Shown here: piece after piece, positions 9,541-19,600 of the stretch
How positions within the stretch are numbered: the stretch's first letter is position 1
How the letters are laid out: every line of letters starts with the position of its first letter
NCBI RefSeq assembly: GCF_947495315.1
Contig: NZ_CANLYD010000005.1
Location: 248,001 to 312,000 of the forward strand
DNA length: 64,000 nucleotides
Direction: 5' to 3'
Source of the DNA: an uncultured Aquimarina sp.
GTDB lineage: Bacteria > Bacteroidota > Bacteroidia > Flavobacteriales > Flavobacteriaceae
Translations under genes and position numbers: made by a program
The notes under the pieces: generated by a model
What the model saw: only the letters and a program-made list of their open reading frames with translations
What the model was told of the DNA's origin: nothing
The model's database searches: none

Positions 9541-10044
9541 TTAAGCGGCTTTTTTGCCTTTTTTCTTAAAATATTTTTCGTCAGATTTCTTTTTGGCTTC
9601 AGACTGTTCGCTAGTCTCGACAAAGTATTTTAAGTCCTCTATGGTTTGATATATGTCTTTTCTCATTTTTGGTTTGATAAGCCAACCCATCAAAAAGCCT
9701 GGGATAGTTGCAAGTGTTACATCGAGATTCATCGTTACTTCAGATGTATTTATGCTCATTGGTCTTACGTTCCAAACAGCGGTTGCAGCTTTCATTATGA
9801 ATGGAGTGTCATCTAAATGATATTGTAGTTGCATCTTTTCAGCGTCAGCTTGGTCTATGATTTCACTCACATCACCAAAACTTGTGGAACAGGTTCTGCC
9901 TCCATATTGATTTCCAGATACATCTCGCATCTTTGATTCGTTTACGGTACTTGCCCAATCGCAGGCTCGACCATAATTGGTATAAAGTACCTCCCAAACT
10001 TTGCTGGCAGGTGCGTTGATTTTAAGTGTCTTATTTATTTTCAT
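9541..10044 (-). CDS. SRPBCC-family protein (cytoplasmic)
   Basis: 167 residues, no signal peptide. It starts with the SRPBCC strand-helix pattern 'LKINAPASKVWEVLYTNYG', has a central RTCSTSFGDVSE strand, and ends in a helix and a lysine-rich tail (KKKSDEKYFKKKGKKAA). First gene of a four-gene operon (SRPBCC, DinB lipoprotein, exported SRPBCC, SnoaL). The promoter-like element GTCACA-N12-CTGAATC is 68 nt upstream and is shared with the sigma gene at 11591. Its ligand is unknown. Confidence 0.82.
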   Translation of the reverse strand: MKINKTLKINAPASKVWEVLYTNYGRACDWASTVNESKMRDVSGNQYGGRTCSTSFGDVSEIIDQADAEKMQLQYHLDDTPFIMKAATAVWNVRPMSINTSEVTMNLDVTLATIPGFLMGWLIKPKMRKDIYQTIEDLKYFVETSEQSEAKKKSDEKYFKKKGKKAA

Positions 10045-10111
10045 AGTTTTGTTTAATTACATTGTTAAAGGAAAATTATAACAATCCGTTTTTTATACTT
10101 GTTTATGTTTT

Positions 10112-10136
10112 GATTCAGAAATAACTAACCTGTGAC
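10112..10136 (-). promoter_or_regulatory. Putative sigma promoter GTCACA-N12-CTGAATC before the SRPBCC operon
   Basis: Minus strand: AAGTTGTCACA, 12 nt, then CTGAATCAAAA. Four copies of this two-box element exist within 2.5 kb, all with exactly 12 nt between boxes. This copy is 68 nt before the ATG at 10044. Confidence 0.7.
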
Positions 10137-10202
10137 AACTTTGTATAAAAACAATCTGAATTTATATTTAGGTTATTCAAATTGTTTGGATTGTCAGACT
10201 GG

Positions 10203-10724
10203 CTACCAAGCAATATATTGTGGTGCCTTAATATCATTAATTCGCAAGTATATTATAGCTTGTGCTCGGGTATGTGTTATATGATCAAAGGTGACGTTCA
10301 ATATCTTTCTACGTGTCATACGACCTGCCCAAAAGGATGTCGTCTTTTCAAAATCTGAATTGTCTATTTTTTCTACAGCGGTCTTTATGATTTCAAATTG
10401 CCCTTTTAAGTAAGCAATAAGGGTCTCTTTATCGGTAAGACTTCCTTTATATTTTACTTCCTTTATGTTTAGAGCTTTTTTTGGTAAAAAGGTTAGCGCG
10501 TACCCTATGTGTTCTATTTGTTCTCCAAAGGTTCGCATATCTTCAGTTGGCTTATATTGATATTTTTCTGCAGGCATTCTTTCTGCCACTTTTATTGTGT
10601 ATTCTCTGGAATTCTTCCATTTTTTTAGAAATTCTTCTTTAAAGGATGATTGTTGAGCCGTAATAGGTGTCCAAGACGAAAACATAAAAATTAGTAAGGT
10701 TTGTATTGTTTGATTGAGTTTCAT
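10203..10724 (-). CDS. DinB-family protein with signal peptide
   Basis: 173 residues from the ATG at 10724. An upstream ATG at 10772 would add 16 residues, but the later start places a normal signal peptide at the N-terminus (MKLNQTIQTLLIFMFSSWT...AQQ), so I prefer it. The mature part is a DinB-type four-helix protein: RTFGEQIEHIGYAL carries the first histidine, and ILNVTFDHITHTRAQAIIYL carries the DHxxHxRxQ metal/thiol site typical of the family. No copy of the GTCACA-N12-CTGAATC element is seen before it, and the upstream gene ends in its own terminator, so it is probably transcribed on its own. Confidence 0.85.
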   Translation of the reverse strand: MKLNQTIQTLLIFMFSSWTPITAQQSSFKEEFLKKWKNSREYTIKVAERMPAEKYQYKPTEDMRTFGEQIEHIGYALTFLPKKALNIKEVKYKGSLTDKETLIAYLKGQFEIIKTAVEKIDNSDFEKTTSFWAGRMTRRKILNVTFDHITHTRAQAIIYLRINDIKAPQYIAW

Positions 10725-10805
10725 TTCAATTAGATTTAGAATATTTTTGAAATGTTTGGTCTTTTGAACCAATGTTTTTTTTAAGTTTTAAGAACCTTTT
10801 TTTAA

Positions 10806-10836
10806 TAAAAAGGAAGGCTCACATATACAGTGAGCC
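10806..10836 (-). terminator. Terminator of the gene at 10861-11367
   Basis: Minus strand: stem GGCTCAC/GTGAGCC, extended by AGGA/TCCT pairs across a mismatch, 7-nt loop, then CCTTTTTATT. It lies 25 nt after the stop at 10861. Confidence 0.8.
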
Positions 10837-10860
10837 ATCCTACTCTAGGGAAAATAGAGA

Positions 10861-11367
10861 TTAGGCATCATTAGCCATATTTGTCACAATTTCATCAATC
10901 GATGCTTGCATAAATGCAGAAAACTGGGCTTCGGTCATTTGTGGATTCTTCATAAACTGCTCATAGTTAGACCACCATACAATCATAGATTTATTGTAGC
11001 CTAAGTCTACTACTTTAAAGTTGTTTACAAGTCCCTTTACTGGTACACCTTCTATAACTGCATATGTATAAGTCCGGTTTAAATCATCGTAAGAAAGTAT
11101 ATTTTCCTTGAACTGTCCTTTGCCATCAGCGGTAGAACAAACTCTAGATGCACCTGCACCTGCTTCTCCCGTAACTACGACATTTGAAACTATCTTAGTG
11201 TATTTTGCAAAATCTAGATTACGGACTATTTTCCATACGTCATCCGCACCTTTATCTACTATTTTTGTATGGGTTAATTTTGCATCTGGGTTTTGAGCGA
11301 TTGCTTTATTAGTACTTACCCCAAATACAAAAAGAGCAACTAGACTTAATAATTTTAACGTTTTCAT
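10861..11367 (-). CDS. Exported SRPBCC-family protein
   Basis: 168 residues. Signal peptide at about 1-24 (LLSLVALFVFGVSTNKAIAQ). SRPBCC-like core: 'DKGADDVWKIVRNLDFAKYT', 'GAGASRVCSTADGKGQFKE', and 'KGLVNNFKVVDLG'. It is single: its own terminator lies at 10806-10836. The promoter-like element at 11398-11422 matches that of the divergent sigma gene, so it is likely a direct target of that sigma factor. Ligand unknown. Confidence 0.8.
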   Translation of the reverse strand: MKTLKLLSLVALFVFGVSTNKAIAQNPDAKLTHTKIVDKGADDVWKIVRNLDFAKYTKIVSNVVVTGEAGAGASRVCSTADGKGQFKENILSYDDLNRTYTYAVIEGVPVKGLVNNFKVVDLGYNKSMIVWWSNYEQFMKNPQMTEAQFSAFMQASIDEIVTNMANDA

Positions 11368-11397
11368 TTTGATATATTTTAAAAGTTATGTCCTTTT

Positions 11398-11422
11398 GAT
11401 TCAGAATATTGAAAGGTGTGAC
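11398..11422 (-). promoter_or_regulatory. Putative sigma promoter GTCACA-N12-CTGAATC
   Basis: Minus strand: AAGTTGTCACACC...CTGAATCAAAA with 12 nt between GTCACA and CTGAATC, 31 nt before the ATG at 11367. The 14-mer AGGTGTGACAACTT here is an exact inverted repeat of AAGTTGTCACACCT at 11540-11553, because the same box serves the divergent sigma gene. Confidence 0.72.
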
Positions 11423-11544
11423 AACTTGCTGTTGTTTTTTATTTTCACCTCTTAGTTTATGTTGAAAGTTATCTAAATACAAAAGTTATATTCATAAGAA
11501 TACTGTACCTTGAGATAAATGATTGTTTTTTTTATGACTAAGTT

Positions 11545-11569
11545 GTCACACCTCTTAAAAGTCTGCATC
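11545..11569 (+). promoter_or_regulatory. Putative autoregulated promoter GTCACA-N12-CTGCATC of the sigma gene
   Basis: AAGTTGTCACACC..., 12-nt spacer, CTGCATC (one mismatch to CTGAATC), ending 22 nt before the ATG at 11591. This implies a short leader and positive autoregulation. Confidence 0.7.
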
Positions 11570-11590
11570 TAATTAATAAACTATATCAAG

Positions 11591-12469
11591 ATGGATAATC
11601 CTTTTTTAAAAACATATACTGGCGAAAAGACAGACACAACCTTAGTAAGCGAAGCTCAAAATGGAAGTAAGAAAGCATTAGAAGAACTTTTACTGAAGCA
11701 TCAGCCATTTATTTATAATGTTGCTTGGAAGATGGTAAGACACCCGGCAGACGCTAAAGATCTCACTCAAGAGGCTCTTATTAAAATCGTAACAAACTTA
11801 GGTAAGTTCAAAGGGAAGAGTAAGTTTTCAACTTGGTGTTACCGTATTGTCGTAAATCATTTCTTAATGTCGAAGCGAAAATCAAGTGAAGCGGTTTTTA
11901 CGAGTTTTGATGTGCACGCTGCTGGTTTGGAAAATACACCTGATACAGCAATGAGTGATGCTGAAAAGAAGGCTAACGAAAAACTTATTAAAGAGATGAA
12001 TTATTCTTGTATGAGCGGTATGCTACTTTGTCTGAACAGAAACCAGCGTTTGGTTTATATTATAGGTGAGATGTTTGATGCCGATCAGACTATAGGCTCT
12101 GAAATATTGAACATATCAAAAGATAATTACAGAAAACAATTATCAAGAGCCAGAAAAGATATGTTTAATTATATGAATGATAAATGCGGTTTGGTTAATA
12201 AAAATAATCCATGTCGATGTCATAAAAAAGTACAGTTTGCATTGGATAATAAAATTATTGATGCGAAAAACTTACTTTTTAATAGAGATGAACACGCTAG
12301 TTTTAAAGAAGCCATAAAACCAGATGCTGATTTTATGATGGAAACTGTTGAAGACAAATTTGATGAACTCTACAGGGAGATGCCTTTTAAAAAGGATTTC
12401 GATAAGAAGACATTTTTACAGGATATCATTAATAACGAACAAATCAATCAAGCAATGCGGTTGAATTGA
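11591..12469 (+). CDS. Sigma-70 family (ECF-like) RNA polymerase sigma factor with C-terminal extension
   Basis: 292 residues, longer than ordinary ECF factors (about 170-200). Region 2 lies at about 20-95 (HPADAKDLTQEALIKIVTNL; KFSTWCYRIVVNHFL). Region 4 lies at about 138-200 (CLNRNQRLVYIIGEMF...TIGSEILNISKDNYRKQLSR). Just after it is a conserved-looking cysteine motif, CGLVNKNNPCRCHKK (about 199-213), then a helical tail of about 75 residues. No anti-sigma gene is adjacent, so control may sit in the extension, as known for C-terminally extended ECF groups. The GTCACA-N12-CTGAATC element occurs before this gene and three neighbouring transcription units, so the esterase and SRPBCC genes are its likely targets. 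Confidence 0.88.
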   Translation: MDNPFLKTYTGEKTDTTLVSEAQNGSKKALEELLLKHQPFIYNVAWKMVRHPADAKDLTQEALIKIVTNLGKFKGKSKFSTWCYRIVVNHFLMSKRKSSEAVFTSFDVHAAGLENTPDTAMSDAEKKANEKLIKEMNYSCMSGMLLCLNRNQRLVYIIGEMFDADQTIGSEILNISKDNYRKQLSRARKDMFNYMNDKCGLVNKNNPCRCHKKVQFALDNKIIDAKNLLFNRDEHASFKEAIKPDADFMMETVEDKFDELYREMPFKKDFDKKTFLQDIINNEQINQAMRLN

Positions 12470-12489
12470 TTTAATATCTACCAGATAAG

Positions 12490-12520
12490 AAATCCAAACA
12501 CGTAATAATTTGGATTTTTT
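12490..12520 (+). terminator. Terminator of the sigma gene
   Basis: Stem AAATCCAAA / TTTGGATTT with a 10-nt loop, followed by a T-rich run. It begins 20 nt after the stop at 12469. Confidence 0.82.
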
Positions 12521-12530
12521 GTTTGTACTC

Positions 12531-12555
12531 GTCACAGTTCGCTTATTTCTGAATC
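12531..12555 (+). promoter_or_regulatory. Putative sigma promoter GTCACA-N12-CTGAATC before the esterase
   Basis: GTCACA, 12 nt, then CTGAATC, ending 29 nt before the ATG at 12585. The preceding TTG of the other copies is replaced by CTC here. Confidence 0.68.
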
Positions 12556-12584
12556 TAAACACTAAACATTAAAATATCACGATA

Positions 12585-13330
12585 ATGAGTTGGTTTAGTT
12601 TCGTTAAAATATTTTTAATATTAATAACATCTTTATCAGTAAAATTAGGTGAGCAGGCTCTTCCGATAGAAAAATCTTTTATAGTCGATAGTAAGATCCT
12701 TTCTGAAAAGATTTCAGTCACTACCTATAATGTATCACCTGATGATGAAAATATAGCTGTTGTGTATGTTACAGATGGTCAAAAAATGATTGAAAATGGA
12801 GCTTTGGAGCGTATTAAACTTTTAACTCTTCAAAAAAAAATACCTGAGGCGTACTACGTGTTTGTGAGTACGATCGATGTTATAACGGATGTAGATAAAC
12901 GCAACACTTATTTTTTTGTAATGATGATTATGTCAGCTTCTTTGAAGAAGAATTAGTGCCTCGTGTAGAAGGTTCACTTTTGCGAAAACCAGAACAGCGC
13001 AGTTTAGTAGGTATATCCTTTGGCGGGCTTAATGCAGCATATTTTTCTGGTAAGACCACTTTATTTCAGAATTATGCCTTGTTATCTCCAATTACGTATC
13101 CTTGTAATCAAGTCTTGAGTGCCATTGTCTTTTCAGAGAACAATGATTTACGAGTTATTATAACAACAGGAAAGAATGATGCAGAGAAATATGTAGAACC
13201 TCTTCTAAATATCTATAAGTCTAAAAACTATGGTGTCGAGAATTTTAGTACTAATGGAGCTCACGATTTTGAAAATTGGAACGATCAATTAGAAAGAGTA
13301 CTTCTTTATCTTTTAAAAAATCAGAAATGA
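12585..13330 (+). pseudogene. Esterase (alpha/beta hydrolase, esterase-D-like) broken by a frameshift in a T7 run
   Basis: Two overlapping frames make one protein of about 247 residues. Frame 1 (12585-12956) holds a hydrophobic N-terminus, VVYVTDGQKM and the strand YYVFVSTIDV, then goes off frame after NTYFF. From the T-run at 12911-12917 the next frame reads CNDDYVSFFEEELVPRVEGS, then the nucleophile elbow GISFGG (GxSxGG), and near the end GAHDFENWND with the catalytic histidine. An eighth T would restore the full reading frame. Family: putative esterase, as in Fes/esterase D. It may be a true pseudogene, a slippage switch, or a read error. The gene follows a promoter shared with the sigma gene. 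Confidence 0.8.
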
Positions 13331-13431
13331 GATATTTAAAGATTTTATATGAATTAACAATGTTGATGCCTACTATGATCTCTTGCCAATCGAAACCTCA
13401 AAAATCTAAAGATACTACTATGCAGGTATGA
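13327..13431 (+). CDS. Short lipoprotein-like stub
   Basis: 34 codons. The ATG overlaps the esterase stop (ATGA), typical of translational coupling. The product has a hydrophobic start and a lipobox-like MISC at 17-20, followed by QSKPQKSKDTT, then a stop. It looks like the first part of a lipoprotein gene that is truncated or has lost its reading frame. No continuation was found in the other frames. Function unknown. Confidence 0.35.
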   Translation: MRYLKILYELTMLMPTMISCQSKPQKSKDTTMQV

Positions 13432-13536
13432 GACTATAACACTGAAAATACTCTATTTTTAGTTTCAAGAAAACCTATTTTCTAATTTGTGAACATTCTA
13501 CTAAACATCTTGACAAACGCTTTAATTTATCATTAC

Positions 13537-13577
13537 AAATGCCATTAATTATATTAGAAATATAATTAATGGCATTT
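13537..13577. terminator. Bidirectional terminator
   Basis: Perfect 18-bp stem (AAATGCCATTAATTATAT and complement) with a 5-nt loop, between the esterase stub (plus) and the giant gene ending at 13609 (minus). Confidence 0.85.
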
Positions 13578-13608
13578 TCTAGAATAATGTCGTATAAAAT
13601 CTAAAAAA

Positions 13609-16600
13609 TTATTGTTTTATAAATCTCTTTACGATTGTTTTTCCTCTATAATCAAAAAACATCATTTTTATCAAGTAAGTTCCAGATGGTAAGGTCGCTA
13701 CATTTATAGTTTCATCTTTCGAATAGTCAGTTACTTGTTTTACTAATTTTCCGTTTGCGTCGTAAATTGATAAACGATTATTTGACGGGGTTTCAGAAAT
13801 TTGAATCTCATGTACTACAGGATTTGGATATAATCTTACCAATTCTTCTTGTATTTCTCCGGGAAGTACGGTTAAAATCCTAGACACAAAATCAGCAGAA
13901 AGATAATTTTCATTACCAGATTGATGAGCAGAAATAACAGCAGAACCTTCTCCAACAATTGTTACCATATTTCCAGAAATAGTAACTACATCGGTATTAG
14001 AACTACTATAGGTAATTACCAATCCTGAAGAGGTAGTTGCGTTTAGGTCAAATGCTGGATCTCCAAAGTTGACATTGGTCAATTCAGTAAAAGTAATTAC
14101 CTGAGTTGCTTTGGTGATCTCAAAACTCTCTGATTCAAAAGTAATGTTGTAGTTAGAATTATTCAATGTCCCTTGATTAATTGAATATATCCCAACATCT
14201 TCTCCCGCAACTCTTCCCAAGTTTCCGGTAAGTATATCATTCGCTACCAGGTTTCCATTAGTGATAGTATATGTAAATACTGGATCTGTTGTGCCATACA
14301 CTTTGCTCTTGCCTGCATCTGTTGTTACGGTAATAGTTTTTGGAAGTACTGTTAAAGTCTGATTTTCGGTAAGGAAACTATAGTTTCCATTCCCTTCTTG
14401 TATAGCAGTGATGGTTGTTGTACCCGCTCCAACAATCGTTACGATATTTCCAGAAACAGTAGCTACATTGGTATCAGAACTACTATACGTAATTGTTAAC
14501 CCGGAAGAGGCGGTTGCATTTAGATTGAAATCAGCATCTCCGTATATAGCATCTGCCAAAGGATTGAATGTAATGCTTTGATCTGCTTTAATGATTTCAA
14601 AATCGTTAGCAACAAATGTAATATCGTAATTCACATTAGTTATTGTTCCTTGTTGAATCGCATAAAATCCAACATCTTCTCCAATGGTACGTGTTAGGTT
14701 TCCAGTAAGTACATCACTTCCAGCTAAACTTCCTGAAGTAATTGAATAGGTTAAAACAGGCTCTGTATTTCCGAACACTTTTGATTGTCCTGCATCCGCA
14801 GTAATTGTAATTGCTCTTGGAGTTACGGTTAGTGTTTGTGAAATAGCAGTTGCAGCATTGTAGTTCGTATTTCCAGCTTGACTTGCCCTAATCGTTGTTA
14901 TTCCAACGCCTACAATTGTAACGGTATTTCCAGTAACTGTTGCAACAGAAGTATCAGAACTTGCATAGCTAACAGTCAATCCTGAATCAGTAGTTGCGTT
15001 TAAGTTAAAATCAGCGTCACCATAGGTTATATTACTTAAACTGTTGAATGTAATGTTTTGATCTGCTTTCGTAATTTCAAAATCGTTAGCTACAAAGGTG
15101 ATATCGTAATTTATATTGGATACTGTTCCTTTCTGAATCACATAGAATCCAACAGCCTCTCCAGTGGTACGTGTTAGATTTCCAGATAGTACATCGCTTC
15201 CAACTAAACTTCCTGAAGTAATTGAATAGGTTAAAACAGGTTCTGTACTTCCAAAAACTTTTGATTGTCCTGCATCCGCAGTAATTGTAATTGCTTTTGG
15301 AGTTACGGTTAGTGTTTGTGAAATAGCAGTTGCAGCATTGTAATTTGAATTTCCAGCTTGACTTACTGTAATTGTTGTTGTTCCCATGCCTATAATCGTA
15401 ACGGTGTTTCCAGAAACAGTAGCAACAGAAGTATCAGAACTATTATAAGTAATTGTTAATCCTGAGGTAGTATTTGCATTTACATTAAAATCAGCATCTC
15501 CATAAGTGACATCTGCTAACGGATTAAATGTAATGCTTTGATCTGCTTTCGTGATCTCAAAGTCATTAGTTACAAAGGTGATATCATAATTAATGTTATC
15601 TACAGTTCCCTGATTGATAGGATAGAATCCTGCGTCTTCTCCTGCGGTTCTTTCCGCATTTCCAATCAACACATCACTTGCTACCAGGTTTCCGTTAGTG
15701 ATTGTGTAGGTGAACATTGGATCTAATGTTCCAAATATTTTGTTCTGACCAGCGTCTGCAGTGACCGTAATTGGTCTTTGAACAAGCTGTAGAGTTTGGG
15801 ATACAGGAGTTGCTTGATTGTAGTTTCCGTTTCCGGCTTGATTTGCAGTAATGCTTGTGGTTCCAACACCAATAATGGTTACCGTATTTCCTGAAACAGT
15901 CGCTACCGAAGTATCGGAACTTGTATATGAAACTGCTAAACCAGCATCTGAAGTTGCATTTAGATCGAAATCTGCATCACCATAAGTAACATCTACTAAT
16001 CCATTGAATGTGATCGTCTGATCAGCTTTAGTGATTTCAAAATCGTTAGCAACAAACGTAATATCATAATTAGTATTAGTTATTGTTCCTTGCTGAATGG
16101 CATAGAATCCAACATCTTCTCCAATGGTACGTGTTAGGTTTCCAGTAAGTACATCGCTTCCAACCAAACTTCCTGAAGTAATTGTGTATGTTAAAGCAGG
16201 ATCTGCACTTCCGAACACTTTACCTTGCCCTGAATCCGCAGTTATGGTAATCGCTTTTGGTGTTACCCTTAATGTTTGTGTAACATTGGTCGCTGCGTTA
16301 TAGTTTATATTTCCAGCTTGACTTGCTGTAATCGTTGTTATTCCTACTCCTAAAATCGTTACAGTATTTCTTGAGATCGTAGCAACAGAAGTATCAGAAC
16401 TTGTATAATCAATTGCTAAACCTGAATCTGAAGTTGCATTTAAGTTAAAATCTGCATCGCCATAGGTTACATCGCTTAGGTTGTTGAATGTAATGATTTG
16501 GTCTGCTTTTGTGATTTCAAAATCATTAGCTACAAAAGTGATATCGTAATTAGTATTGGCTACTGTTCCTTGATTAATAGGGTAGAAGCCTGCATTTTCT

Positions 16601-19600
16601 CCATCAGTTCTTCCTAAAACTCCACTCAATACATCGCTATTTATCAAGCTTCCTGAGGTAATTGTATAGGTTAAAGTAGGTTCTGCATCTCCAAATACTT
16701 TTGATTGTCCTGCATCTGCGGTTACGGTAATTTTTCTTCCATTTACTTTTAAATCCTGAGTAACATCAGTAGCAGGTTTAAAATCGGGATTTCCAGCTTG
16801 CGAGGCTGTTATGGTTGTTGTTCCTGCTCCTATAATAGTTACAGTATTTCCTGAAATGGTTGCTACCGAAGTATCAGAACTCGTATACGTTACTGTTAAT
16901 CCAGAATCCGCTGTTGCTGTCAAGTCAAAATCAGCATCACCGTAAGTAGCGTCTGTTAATGCGGTAAAAGTTATAGCTTGTTCTGCTTGGCCAAATTCAT
17001 AAGCACCTATATCAATAGTGGCAGTAGTATCATTATCTCCATCAATAACTCGGATTTTCCCTTCTAAATCTTTGGTTTCGGTATTAGCAGCATTGTTTCC
17101 CTTATCAATTAAAGGAGAACTTCCTTGTAAGGTAAAATCGTTAGTTGCTAGGTCTTTAAAAAGTACATCGGTAATCGTTGTTCCATCGGTGTTTCCAGTA
17201 CCTGAAGGATGTTCTCCTTTTAAATAACTATACGTTGCGTTTAAACTTCCTGTTCCTGTGGTGTTAAAATTTAAAATGTGGTTTCCGTCTAAAATACTGT
17301 TAGCAAAAGTAATCGCACCGTCTTTAGTTCCTAAAATTCCGTTACCTGAAACAGCTGTATTATTAACCAAGGTACTATTGATGAGGTTTACGGAACCTGT
17401 TTCTACAAATATTGTATTGGTTTGTTGCCCTTCATTTTCATAAAACAAACAATTGATGTATTGGTTATTTGTTCCTGAAGTTTGATAAATGGCTCCTCCT
17501 TCAAGTGCGAGGTTATTTCTGAAAACACAATTGATAAAGCTATTGTTGTTGGCATTTCTTAAATAAATTCCTCCTCCTCTGGTATCTGCCAAATTATCTC
17601 TATCATGATCAAATTCAGAAAATGCTTTTTCTAAAAGAAATCCATCGATCAAGGTGTTTTTCGTATTGATTAAAGTCAGTAACGTATATGAATTCCCTAA
17701 AGTACTATTTGGGATTCCGGCATCTCCATTTAAAATCGTCTTGTTGTTTACCCAATCTCTTTCTGTTAGACTTGTTTCAGTACCATTAAAACCTCCATAG
17801 ATTTTAATATTACTAGGAATAGAAAAAGTATCATATCTGTTCACCCCTGGTTTATATGTTCCTTGCTGTACCCATATCTCTTCTATACTTGCGCATTCTG
17901 CAGCGAGCTGTAAAGCGTTTTGTAAAGAGGTTGCTTCTGCCCATGAATTTCCATAGTTTGTTACTGTTCCTGTAGGGCTTACGTAAAGAATATTTGAGGT
18001 AAGCACACTACAATCGAAAGGTTCATACGCCCAAATTTCTTCACCAAACTTACCATCATCAGCATTAAAGAATAATTTACCATTGGAAACCACCATATCA
18101 TCTAAATCTGAACCGCTCGTACCAGGATCCATATCAGCTGCTAATCGAGTTCCTTCAACAGTACCATCCGTAACCCATAATTCAGGTCCTAAAACCCCGT
18201 CATCTGCGCGAAAGTATAAGCGATCTTGAAGTACAACCAACTCAGCTACACCACTTCCATTCCCAGATCCTTCTTTAATATTTACTGTAAGTTTAGTACC
18301 TGCTTCAGTTCCATCACTTTCCCATAATTCATCACCATGAACTCCATCATTTGCTCTGAAATACAACTTGTTTCTATAACTTGCCATCCATTGTGGAGAT
18401 GACCAAGAAGTTCCTGTTCGAATATCTTTTACCAATTGGGTACCCATTTCGGTACCATCCGTAACCCACAGTTCTCCCCCATAGATATTATCATAAGCTT
18501 GAAAATATAATTTATTATTGTGTACCGTTAAGTATCTTGGATCTGAGCCCGAAGCTCCTGCAAATATATCTTTTACTAATTTGGTGCCTGCTTCGGTACC
18601 ATCACTTTCCCATAATTCATTTCCATTAATGCCATCATTAGCATTGAAATATATTTTATTATTGTAGGTTGCGAACTCAAAAGGATAGCTATTATTGGTA
18701 CCTGGGTTGATATCTTTTACTATGCGTGTGCCTGTTTCGGTACCATCACTTACCCATAATTCTTCTCCGTTAGTACCATCATTAGCTGCAAAATAAATTT
18801 CCCCGTTTAAAACGGTGCCTGTATAAGGGTCTGAAGATCCACTTCCAGGATGAATATCTTTTACCATTTGCGTGCCCGCTTCCGTTCCATCAGTTACCCA
18901 TAACTCATCTCCATGAACTCCGTCATCTGCTTCAAAGTAAAGTTTGCCATTTATAATACCTAACATATTTCTAATACCAGATCTGCTTCCAGGATAAATA
19001 TCTTTTACCATTTGCGTGCCCGCTTGGGTTCCATCGCTTTTCCATAATTCAGTACCATGGATATCGTCATCAGCTCTAAAGTACACTTCATTATTATAAT
19101 GTATAAAATCTTGTGCATTGGAAGATGAGGTCCCTTGTTCGATTTGATAGAATTGTTGTGTCCCTGCTTCGGTTCCATCACTACTCCACAATTGAGTATC
19201 ACCACTATTAGTGTTTCTAGCACCAAAGAATAACCTGTTATTAAAGACTGTTATATAGTTAACATTGGAACTTGTTGTACCTGGAAAAACATCTTTTACC
19301 AATCGTGTACCTGCTTCGGTACCATCTGTTTCCCAAAGTTCATTTCCTTCAGTATCATCATAAGCCGAAAAATATAGCTTGTTATTAAAAATCGTAAAAT
19401 TACTTGGAGAAGAGCTTCTAAACGCTGCTACATTGATATCTTTTACTAATCGTGTACCTGCTGGTGTACCATCCGTTTCAAAAAGTTCTGATCCTATCGT
19501 TCCATAATTAGCGCTTAAATAGAGTTTATTATTAAACACTGTAAGCCCTCTTGGGAATGAACTGGCAGAAGGATTTATATCCACGGCAAGCTTTGTGCCT

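Noticed and set aside
11413..11553. Inverted repeats of an insertion sequence (AGGTGTGACAACTT ... AAGTTGTCACACCT)
   Set aside because: They are explained by divergent copies of one promoter box; there is no transposase between them, and the second boxes follow at 12 nt.
12956..13330. Separate gene starting at GTG 12956
   Set aside because: The frame is open upstream of that GTG, and the sequence continues the esterase begun at 12585; it is the second half of a frameshifted gene.
13980..16980. CRISPR array, suggested by regular repeats
   Set aside because: The 480-bp units are in-frame protein repeats with no short repeat/unique spacer pattern and no cas genes.
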